DNA from: Schizochytrium sp. TIO01
Taxonomy: Eukaryota > Sar > Bigyra > Thraustochytrida > Thraustochytriidae
Length of the DNA: 64,000 nucleotides
Direction: 5' to 3'
Assembly: GCA_004764695.1 (NCBI GenBank)
Contig: SMSO01000032.1
Coordinates: forward strand, 8,204,668-8,268,667
A program made the position numbers and the translations under genes. Shown piece after piece: positions 56,042 through 64,000 of this stretch (the stretch's first letter is position 1; every line of letters begins with the position of its first letter). Below the pieces are notes generated by a model. The model was not told the origin of the DNA, searched no databases, and saw only the letters and a program-made list of their open reading frames with translations.

Positions 56042-56506
56042 CCCTCCTCTTTTGTTCAAAGGGTTTTGGCCACTTCTCCGAATGGTCGTCTGCGATTACC
56101 CTTCAGTAATGAGTCCTTCCAGGTCCCAGTAAGCACAGCTGACTATCGTTTGTTCAAATTCATCTTATGCATATGTCCGTTGAGACCAAGGCGCTCTCAA
56201 AATAATACTCCCTCCTAGTAAAAATAGTGGTTAAAATGAGTAGTATTGCCTATTACGGAGTAAATGATAAAGGATGGCTCAACATATATTGAGAAATAAA
56301 TAAAGACTTCAAATTTGATCGTATTTATTGCTCTCGAACACAGGGGTGAAAAAGTAGCAAAGACCAAAGTATGAGAAAAATAATCATTGAAAAACAAAAC
56401 AAATACATTTGTGTGAACGGTTTGTGTGAACAAAAAGAAAAAAGGAAGGTAAAGCAATTCAGTTACATTCTAATACAGGCGTCTCACTTTAGTTCGCAAT
56501 ATTTTA
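56042..56506. other. Spacer between two minus-strand genes
   Basis: 465 bp holding the Wee1-like 3' flank and the promoter of the serine-repeat gene. AT-rich, with nothing recognisable. Confidence 0.6.
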
Positions 56507-58831
56507 TTACATAGTGTTGGATCTGCGAAAGCGATACCTGTCGTCCAAATAGGCGGGATCCAGATAGGCCGCTTGTTGTTGCTGCTGATGTTGTTGTTGC
56601 TGCTGGTACTGTTGATGATAAATGTTTGCGAGCTCTGCAGCTTTTAAGCGGGCCAACTCCTTGCGGTATTCCTCTGCAGTTGCGCGCTCTCGAGCGAGCT
56701 CGGTTTCAAATTCTGTCCGAAGTATTCCGCCGGGACCTCCGGATAACAAAAGGGCCTCTGCACTAGGTCTTGTAGCAACATCCTTAAGAAGCATGAGACG
56801 AATCAGGGACTGAATATCCATAGATACACGGGACATAGCTTCCAGATTTAGGTTGCCGTCGCGAATTTCATGCCACTCGGGTCCGTTTGCAGGAAGCTCA
56901 CGGCCAAGAACCATTTCATAAAGCGACGCACCAAGAGAAAAGATGTCGCCTTTTGTCAGCTGGCGATAGTCCTCATTTAAAATCTCGCGTGCCATGTATC
57001 GAGAGTCTCCTTCCTCAACATCTTGCACAAACGAAAGTTCATCACGAGGCTTTGTGTTAGAGTCAAGCGTAAGCACCGACGGGGAGGATGGATTGATAGA
57101 CTGCATGGAGCTGAGGCGGCATAATGGCGTGCGACTTGCGTCACAGATTGACGTAGACCTCTGCAACGAGGGGCTTGGGTTTACTGCAGGAGTTGAGGAA
57201 GCCCCAAAAAATGTAGGACGTGAAACCCCTGCCTCTGCAGATGATGGAGACGGTAAATTAGACTGCTCCGGCTCGTTTTCGCCGGTAGTCGGAATTCTGG
57301 CGAGACAAGCATGTCCCAAATCGCCAACCTTAAACACATTGTTTTTGACAAAAATATTGGCTGGCTTGATGTCGAGGTGGACAAGATTGTGTTTATGGAG
57401 GCTCCGCAATGCCTCCAAAACTTGACGAGCCAAAGTACGGACGGCCACATCAAGACCTTGCGGATAGCTCTTTGTACGAATCATGTCCTGAAGACTCTTG
57501 TCGCAGAGCTCTGTTTGGATGAAGAGTCGTCCATCTTCAACGAATGCGCCAAAGTAACGTACAATGTGCGGACTATCCTCCTCATTACAGAGTGCAGACA
57601 ATGCAAAGACTTCCTTTAGAACACGTTCGCGATCGGCTCGGCCCTTAAATCTTTGTTTGGTGACTTTTACTGCATAAAGGCATCCATCGAGACGGTTCCG
57701 GCATTTAAACACAGTTCCAAAAGTACCTGTTCCAAGGATGCCCTCTTCTTCGAACTCCTCTTGGAAGCGAGACCGGGTAACCCCGCCGCCGGAACTTTCC
57801 GAAGATCCACGCGCACGTGCGGTTCTCTTCCTACGTGCACTCGATGCACATGGTGTGCGTGACTGCGCCGGCGATTGTGGAGGTGGACATGGGCTTGCAG
57901 TTCCGTGGTGTCGCATAAATCGGCGTTGAGGTCCTGATGACATTTCCTCTTCCTCATCAAGAAGGTCCCCTTCAGCTTTTGGTGATTCGCACCTGAAGAT
58001 TGGGGGTGGCATGTCCCGCTCCGAGACGCTACACGTGCGTTTCATCTGCGTACAGAGTGCAGAGTTCGGTGAACCGTCGCGGCCTGGCGTAGAGACTTCA
58101 GGGGTGCACGGAATTACCGGGGTGCTGCAGTCGCGAGGTTTGTTGAGTTTCTTTATTGTGCTTGGCATTACAGGTACTGGTGATTCACCGACATCAAAGA
58201 GAAGTGTTTCACCAATGTCTCCACGACCGCGAGGCTTTCTGACAGCAGTCTTTGCAGCCAGGGATGCTGTTGAGAACAAGTTCAAGTTCAAGTTCCCCGC
58301 CCCCGCGGGGTCCATTTCGTTCTCGTCGTTGACATCAGATTTCCGAGTTCTTCTACGCGGAGCTGGGCTGTTAAACAGCATTGTGACCTCAGGCGAGTGG
58401 TTTGCGATTTCGTCGCTATCCGTACTGCAACTGCTGCTGTTCATGCTCGGGTAGAAGCTCTGCGAATTGCAGGTGCTCGCATGGCTGAGCGAGGAATCAT
58501 TCAGATTAGCGGAATAGAATGGATTAATGTTGGTTTGGCGTGTACAGTCAAGCAGACCTTCGGGTTCGTCACCTGGTGACCCAAAGTCAATGTTCTGCCG
58601 TGACCTGTTGTTCTCCTTACTATCAGGGGAATCGAAAAGCATTTTGCGAGGACTCTGTGGATTGAATACTGGCTTTTCGTCACTCTCTCTACAGAGCTCT
58701 GGCGTGGAGCGGTAAAAACGCACAGGTGTGTGCATCTTGCGGCGTTTCCACGCAGGTGAATGCCCTCGCTGGCCAGGAGAGTCGAAAAGCCTGTCACCTG
58801 CATGACCTCTTGCATCAGTCTGCCCTGGCAT
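56507..58831 (-). CDS. WEE1: Wee1-family protein kinase
   Basis: Single exon, 774 residues, ATG at 58,831. The N-terminal 350 residues are disordered with many SP/TP sites, repeated LFDSP-type motifs (15-19, 65-69, and looser copies later) and a KEN box at 72-74. The kinase domain starts near 358: glycine loop GTGTFG (from 367), AVKVTK lysine, catalytic HLDIKPAN (485-492), GDLGH (503-507, DLG instead of DFG as in Wee1), and EGDSRYMAREIL (from about 606), a Wee1/Myt1 signature. About 100 Ser/Pro-rich residues are inserted between DLG and EGD. A Gln-rich tail (HQQYQQQQQHQQQQQ) ends in RRSNTM. Wee1 kinases phosphorylate the Tyr of CDK1 to hold entry into mitosis. There is no transmembrane segment, so it is Wee1-like rather than Myt1-like. 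Regulation by CDK and APC/C is suggested by the SP sites and KEN box. Confidence 0.93.
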   Translation of the reverse strand: MPGQTDARGHAGDRLFDSPGQRGHSPAWKRRKMHTPVRFYRSTPELCRESDEKPVFNPQSPRKMLFDSPDSKENNRSRQNIDFGSPGDEPEGLLDCTRQTNINPFYSANLNDSSLSHASTCNSQSFYPSMNSSSCSTDSDEIANHSPEVTMLFNSPAPRRRTRKSDVNDENEMDPAGAGNLNLNLFSTASLAAKTAVRKPRGRGDIGETLLFDVGESPVPVMPSTIKKLNKPRDCSTPVIPCTPEVSTPGRDGSPNSALCTQMKRTCSVSERDMPPPIFRCESPKAEGDLLDEEEEMSSGPQRRFMRHHGTASPCPPPQSPAQSRTPCASSARRKRTARARGSSESSGGGVTRSRFQEEFEEEGILGTGTFGTVFKCRNRLDGCLYAVKVTKQRFKGRADRERVLKEVFALSALCNEEDSPHIVRYFGAFVEDGRLFIQTELCDKSLQDMIRTKSYPQGLDVAVRTLARQVLEALRSLHKHNLVHLDIKPANIFVKNNVFKVGDLGHACLARIPTTGENEPEQSNLPSPSSAEAGVSRPTFFGASSTPAVNPSPSLQRSTSICDASRTPLCRLSSMQSINPSSPSVLTLDSNTKPRDELSFVQDVEEGDSRYMAREILNEDYRQLTKGDIFSLGASLYEMVLGRELPANGPEWHEIRDGNLNLEAMSRVSMDIQSLIRLMLLKDVATRPSAEALLLSGGPGGILRTEFETELARERATAEEYRKELARLKAAELANIYHQQYQQQQQHQQQQQAAYLDPAYLDDRYRFRRSNTM

Positions 58832-59019
58832 GATGTTATCGTCTGTTCTGCACTAGTTGATCCTCGTGATCTAAAGTTCTACGTTCCTACAATAGACTAT
58901 AACTTTATGCAGAGTTTAGCACGCGTTCCGCGAGAGCGCCAACTCTGGCCTCCGCTTTCGAAACCTCCAAAGGTTGCGAGCTCCACAATGTCTAATGCAC
59001 AGTCAACCTAAAGAACTTA

Positions 59020-59125
59020 AGCACACCTCAATGCCCTTCTTCTTGCCTTCGCCCTCAAAGTCCTTGATCTCCTCAAGGTTGACGCCGCAGTGATCTCGAG
59101 CAAAGCAGTTTTGCCCGTGCTGCTT
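59020..59125 (-). other. Candidate orphan exon
   Basis: Minus-strand frame encodes HGQNCFARDHCGVNLEEI followed by KDFEGEGKKKGIEV, with GC-ending codons typical of highly expressed genes here. It is preceded by CTAATCACAG, a plausible acceptor, and an in-frame stop lies just upstream of that acceptor. At the 3' side a GTGTGC could be a donor or the frame ends at TGA shortly after. I do not recognise the protein. It could be one exon of a split gene, or a relict. Confidence 0.3.
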
Positions 59126-59299
59126 CTGTGATTAGGCACTCTTTCCTATAGTAACAATAGGGACCACGAAAGCAGTTTTACACTCTCCTGGCAGAAGGAA
59201 GAAGAGCCCAAAAGAGAGAACTGATCGAAGCAGCACCAAGACCTCGCTTGACGAGAGCTGCGTGGAGAGTTTGTTGGTCTCAGGCACTTAGCCTCGATT

Positions 59300-59700
59300 G
59301 TGTATGTGAGTGAGTGTGCGACTCCGTCGACGCACTACCACGGTGACGTCTTCTTCCTTGCAGCGCTCTTCGTTTGGTGTTTGTTTCTATGTTTCCTGTT
59401 TCTTTGTTTGTTCTTACTACTTATTTTTTACTTCAGTTCGTGCTCTCTTTCTCTTCTTGTTTGTTTCTTTATTTGTTGTAGATCTTGACGCCAACTACAG
59501 CGCTGGTTCGTCCCCTCGCTCCCAGGTGCTTATCGAGACACTCCCAGGTCTTCTCTGCCGTCGCAAAGACCGAGTTGGCAGCGATGCGTGACTGCTTCGC
59601 CAATCGATCGATCAACCAATTGCTCGCGCGAGAGACCAAAAGTTCTCAACATTGCGGTATTTTTCTCTTTGATTTGTACTTTATTATTTTTATAATGTAA
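59300..59700 (+). other. Candidate spliced transcript of unknown nature
   Basis: A long T-rich tract ends in TTGTTGTAG at about 59,481 and is followed by an open 72-codon segment (LTPTTALVRPLAPRCLSRHS..., to 59,700). Another acceptor-like TTCCTTGCAG lies at about 59,358. The first exon and its start are unclear and no family is recognised. Confidence 0.3.
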
Positions 59701-60079
59701 AAACTACATAGAAAGCAATCATCTTAAAACGCTCCAGTTACCCCAAACTATAATACATAAATTTTAACGAGTAAACGAAGAGGGACAAAAGAGGATCATC
59801 ATCATCGCTTGATAACAGTACTACGTATTATGCAAATACCCATGGAGCGGTAGGCCTGTCAAGGAAGAGGAGTCCTCCTAGTAGTCGATTATTGCCACTC
59901 TCTCACAACGAGTCTCACTGAGGGCAAGTGGAGCATGGAAAAACAGTATTCATTTTCCCGCACGGAGAGCGATGACACAGAAGAAGAAGCCAAACTAAGC
60001 CAAGGTTAAAAAAACTACAGAAACAACTCCGTTTGATCTCGTCCCGCGAGGGGCTTTATGGGAGTTTCTTCATCTCATT

Positions 60080-60174
60080 ATACCAAAACCCCCAAACAGC
60101 CTTAAAATAAATCAATCCCCCAATGATTAATTGGGGGTTTTTAAGGAAGTTTTATGTTGGGGCAGTTTTGGTAT
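60080..60174. repeat. Nested inverted repeat, 95 nt
   Basis: Outer arms ATACCAAAAC (60,080-60,089) and GTTTTGGTAT (60,165-60,174) are perfect complements. Inside them CCTTAAAA (60,100-60,107) pairs with TTTTAAGG (60,139-60,146), and a perfect inner stem CCCCCAAT/ATTGGGGG (60,117-60,124 with 60,130-60,137) closes a GATTA loop. A CCCCAAACA/TGTTGGGG segment pairs between them with one bulge. No clear target-site duplication is visible at the ends. It may be a MITE-like element or a structured RNA. Confidence 0.85.
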
Positions 60175-62748
60175 TTAAGACTTGCAATGTAGCCCCTTTG
60201 GGCGGTTTCGGGCCAGCGCCATAGTTATTGTTGATTCATCGATCAATCAATCGATCGATTGATTCGTTCGTTCATTGATTCATTAGTTGAGGTGCCGTTT
60301 ATCTTTCGTTTGGGTGAGCACAAGTCGCGATTGCGCATGATACGAACCACGTAGTATGGCCTACTGTATATTGGAACTTGCTCTGGCAGGTCTGAGATCG
60401 TTCCTGGCCAGGTCGCTCTCAGTGAGCGAGACTGAGCATCGAACAAACTCAGGATTGATTGCAATCTGTGTATGAATGATCGATCTATCTTTTGCCGCGG
60501 CGGTTGCGGAAAAACGAGAGCGGCGATTGAAGATTTTTCAAAGCTTGCGCGAAGTCCCTTTTTTAAGTTCAGGTTTCCTTTAAAATATAAGCTACGAAAA
60601 GCGCGTGCTACTTTACCGGAATGGGAAGGTTATGGGAACGAAGGGAAGTCGAAGCTCCTGTTGAGGCGCTTGCGAGAGGCGTGGAGTTTGCTGGTGAATA
60701 CTAGAGGGCTTGTGAGCTTGAGGGACTGAAGGACTGGCGCGAAGAGCCCAGAGTTTGTGGAACATTGTTTTGTGGAGCGGCTGGAAAACTTGTGCATAGC
60801 AATATTAAATTTTGAAGATGTGTTGACTTTTTCATGGTATCGAGAGATCAATCAGGTTAGAGATAAATTGGAGTTTGAAGACATGGAGTGGCGTCTAAGG
60901 AAAGAGGCTAGTAGTGTTCTTCGAGCAGTATCCTCTATTTACTTTGAATAGAACACTCTAGGGTTCGTGTGATAGAGTGAGATTCATGTCAAATGCTGAC
61001 AGGAAAGGTTCTTCTTGCAAGGTTTTAAAAGAGGAGTACCATGGCGACACGAGACATCCCCGATAGTATTGTTTTCCATAGCCTTAAAAGGTATAGAACT
61101 TCTTCGGTCTTTCAAACAACTTTCCAAGATTACAATACAGAAAGTCCAAGGTTTTTGCTAGATTGATTCTCAGGCAAAATCAACATTCAATTTGAGAAGA
61201 TTTCTTCATGTAATGATTATGTGGGGTGCCCGGTTGATAAAGAAATTACGTTAAGATCTGAGGAAAGATTTGGGCATAAGATTTGGGCATAAGATTTGGG
61301 CATAAGATTTGATTCGACTAACAATCTTCAAGGATGGAATTTATATTAAACTAAACCTTTTTCCATACGAATCATGAGCGTTATCACCACAGAAAAATGC
61401 AAGATTTAAATATTCCTTCAACAATATACCCTATCTTCTTTAAGTGCACTTGCTTCTTTTAAAAAATAACTTTAATGTATCATGTTTCTGTATTAATTAG
61501 ATGCAAACAGAACTCAAACTTGAATCCACTTTAGATTACTTTATTACAAAAGTGTTGTCAGTCAATGCACGCCTGATGCGTCATATGATACTGTAAATTT
61601 AATTTCACAAAGTTGCATGCATCTACACGCAAAAAGGCCTTTTTCAATTTCACTTTGATCCAAAGAGAGCTGTTGTACATCTCAATTGATTACGTCGAGG
61701 CGGTCGCCGAATTCACTTTGATTTATCATGAAGTGTTATTTCCCATAACTTACCCCCGATTTGCTTAATGCAATAGTGCATTGTGTAGATATCAATCTTG
61801 AGGAAAATTGATCTCAGAGAAAAAAGTGCTTCTCCAAAAATTCAAGCAAGGCTGACCCTAAAGGAAGTCGTCACGCCTTTTCTTCTTCTTTTTTTTTTTC
61901 CGAGCTAGTCTGGGTGAGAATCGAATTGACTGAGCGAAGAAGAATCACCTTCTACATATTTGAGGCTCAAAAATCACGACCCAACAAAAGCAGTGGTAGT
62001 ATCATATCAACAAAAATAGTTTCAGCCTTTTTTCAAGTAGAACAATATCAAGTTGTATTCATCATCACAGTTAAAAGAATTTTCTCGCCCTCCCAAATTC
62101 ACGGCAAAATCCTCTGAAAATGTAACAGTGCTTTCATTTGACAAATCCAAAAAAGTTCATGCTATAAAGCTGCAAAGGAATCTCACAGACAAAAGAGTAT
62201 TTATTCATCTGCAAGTTTCCCTTCTTGACGCAAAAAAAAAGCCCTCCACATAACAGAGGCTCCATTTGGAAAGCAAATGGTGTGGCTTACTTGTGATCTT
62301 AATTTTCTTTTTTAAATGAAAAAATAATATAGAATATTTTCCTAATGTATATTGTTGGAAAAAGAAATTTCGTATTTAAAAATCAATCAACGAATGGTAT
62401 AACTCCTGGATTAATTCCGCAATGTCATTGGCTATTCTCGCTTTGCTTGAGCTCTATGAATTTGACTCGAGAAGCTCTTAATTAAAAATAATGCTTGCCC
62501 ATGCATTCGTAGCGTCCTTTGGGGTTACCTTTAAAATTATACACTGCGCACGGAGGAAGTTTCCGGACCGTTGGGCCTCTTTTGGCGGAACAAATAGGCC
62601 TCTATTCCAGGTGACCTCGGCAAGGACCCAACAACACAGGAGGGGGAGCGATTTTCTTGCAAAGGCAAGCTGGGATTCACAGGACGCGTAATTAAATTTA
62701 CGCAGAAGGTCTCTGAAGTCAGAGCTTAAATTAGCTGGGCCAGAGATC

Positions 62749-64000
62749 ATGAACTCGCGAAGAGGATCAAGTTTACATCGCCCAGGAACTCGAGTGGAGG
62801 CCAAATTTCGAGGAGGGCCTCGGTGGTACAAGGGGACTATTGCGCGGGCCAATCGTGATGGAACGTATGACATCGAGTACGATGATGGAGACGCAGAACA
62901 GGGAGTTGCAGACCATATGATTCGGGTGGCAGGGAGAGGTGCAATGGATGATTCGGCCATTTCGACTTCACCTACACGTACAACACGCGGTGCGAGCCCA
63001 GGTTTTAGCAGAAATGCAAGGGGAAGAGGCCCGTCTTCTTCTGCATCTTCATCAACCAAGCGCATTGAATTAATTGACAAACTTGAGGCAAAGGCGACCA
63101 GTCAGCGTGATATTGATCGATTTATGCAGGCATTTGAAGCGGCTGATCGCAAAGCTACGGGCACAGTTCATGCACGAGATTTTGGTAGAATTCTCAAGAG
63201 TCTGAGGATAGACTTTAATCCTGGCGATCTTCGAGAGGCTTTACAAAACTTTGGCGATGGGCGAACTTCTGTCGATTATCATAAATTATTAGGTGCTATT
63301 CAAAGTCAGGGTTCAGGAGGCGTCAGTCCATCCCGTGGCAGAGAACCCACTTCAGAGAGCGACGATGGTGGTCAAGTTTTTTCTCGAGGCGATCGAGTTG
63401 AAGCGCGTTACAAGAATGGAAGGAAGTACTTCCCTGGAGTAATTAAACGCAGTAACGGTGATGGTACATATCAAATTGCATATGATGATGGTGACGCAGA
63501 ATCGAACGTGGACGGCCGCATGATTCGCTTAATGTCTGACTCATCGGTCTCTGCTGATGACGATCCTTTGCAAAGTGGTGGAGGCGGCTCACCCCGTGGG
63601 AATAAGGAACAGGAAGCTCAAAGAATTGCAGATATGCTCGGCCGAATTAACACAACAGAAAAACGGATTACAGACCTACAAGACAGCTTTGAAATGCTTG
63701 ATCAGGATGGCAGTGGGAAAATCATGGCAAGGGAATTCGAGCGCAATGTTGATCGAGCTCGCCTTGGTATACCATTCTCTCTTGTTAAGGACATATCATC
63801 AGCACTAGGCTCTGACGGGAAAGTACGCTATAGCATTTTAATTAAAGCACTCCGGATCGCCAGTGGTCAGAGCGGTCGATCTAGCTCCTCCCCTACGAAA
63901 CGGGGTTCGCCCGCGCGAAGCTCCTCTAGGGAGAGAAGCAGCAGCATGGCCGAAGCAGACATAAAGTTTCGACCTGGTCAACGCATCGAAGCAAGAATGA
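62749..64000 (+). CDS. Tudor/EF-hand repeat protein, 5' part (runs off the window)
   Basis: Open from the first ATG after an in-frame TAA (62,689) through the right edge; 417 codons are visible and there is no stop. The visible part is built of a unit of about 200 residues: a Tudor-like domain (about 11-62: GTRVEAKFRGG, WYKGTI, DGTYDIEYDDGD), a Ser/Arg-rich linker, then an EF-hand-like helical pair (about 124-185). A second unit has Tudor at about 211-262 (GDRVEARYKNG, KYFPGVI, DGTYQIAYDDGD) and an EF pair at about 310-370 with one canonical loop DQDGSGKIMARE. A third Tudor begins at 407 (FRPGQRIEARM). Such Tudor/EF-hand repeat proteins occur in stramenopiles as I recall them; their function is unknown. 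Tudor domains often bind methylated Lys or Arg, but whether the aromatic cage is conserved cannot be judged here. Confidence 0.87.
   Translation, partial: MNSRRGSSLHRPGTRVEAKFRGGPRWYKGTIARANRDGTYDIEYDDGDAEQGVADHMIRVAGRGAMDDSAISTSPTRTTRGASPGFSRNARGRGPSSSASSSTKRIELIDKLEAKATSQRDIDRFMQAFEAADRKATGTVHARDFGRILKSLRIDFNPGDLREALQNFGDGRTSVDYHKLLGAIQSQGSGGVSPSRGREPTSESDDGGQVFSRGDRVEARYKNGRKYFPGVIKRSNGDGTYQIAYDDGDAESNVDGRMIRLMSDSSVSADDDPLQSGGGGSPRGNKEQEAQRIADMLGRINTTEKRITDLQDSFEMLDQDGSGKIMAREFERNVDRARLGIPFSLVKDISSALGSDGKVRYSILIKALRIASGQSGRSSSSPTKRGSPARSSSRERSSSMAEADIKFRPGQRIEARM

Larger units (their letters stand above)
58832..62748. other. Sparse 3.9-kb region with exon-like fragments
   Basis: No complete gene is recognised. 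Two exon-like segments (minus about 59,020-59,125; plus about 59,300-59,700) and a nested hairpin at 60,080-60,174 are listed separately. A 13-bp direct repeat AGATTTGGGCATA occurs about three times at 61,268-61,312. Poly-T and GATC/AATC-type repeats lie near 60,240 and 61,880. The rest is AT-rich with only short frames. Confidence 0.5.

Overview
The window looks like nuclear DNA of a unicellular eukaryote. The genes carry short GT-AG introns, one with a textbook TACTAAC branch site. All three standard stop codons are used, and there are no operons or ribosome-binding sites. A microbial stramenopile, possibly a labyrinthulomycete, is my best guess. It rests on the Tudor/EF-hand repeat protein, the glucuronokinase/pyrophosphorylase fusion, the IQ-rich orphan proteins and the codon and intron style. 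This is inference from memory of families, not a search result.

Layout. Positions 1-25,700 are almost gene-free by inspection: AT-rich, stop-dense sequence interrupted by more GC-rich islands (about 12.7-13.8, 20.1-21.8 and 23.8-24.9 kb) full of tetranucleotide repeats, plus two local tandem duplications (16.2 and 17.2 kb). From 25.7 kb onward genes are dense: telobox Myb protein (+), 7TM protein with IQ motifs (+, 2 exons), ATG101 (-, 2 exons), glucuronokinase fusion (+, 2 exons), EF-hand/IQ orphan (+), NSF-N-like/SKP1-like/cytochrome b5 protein (-), SKA1 (+), COX6A (-, 2 exons), FERM/IQ/proline-rich protein (+, 2 exons), small two-TM protein (-, 2 exons), SYLF-WW-SH3 protein (+), serine-repeat protein (-) and a Wee1-type kinase (-). 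A sparse 3.9 kb gap follows, and then the start of a Tudor/EF-hand repeat protein (+) that runs off the right edge.

Five small first or last exons were recovered by joining frames across splice sites: ATG101 exon 1, the pyrophosphorylase N-terminus, the FERM F1 start, the COX6A C-terminus, and both exons of the two-TM protein.

The genes are ordinary eukaryotic housekeeping and cell-cycle functions rather than a pathway cluster. Two are mitotic (Wee1, SKA1). Several are membrane/cytoskeleton linked with probable calmodulin or calcium input (7TM-IQ, FERM-IQ, EF-hand/IQ, SYLF-WW-SH3, Tudor/EF-hand). I found no convincing mobile element, CRISPR array, tRNA or rRNA. The most unusual items are the NSF-N/SKP1-like/cytochrome b5 architecture, the long insertion in the Wee1 activation segment, the FERM-IQ protein without a motor, and a 95-nt nested hairpin at 60.1 kb.
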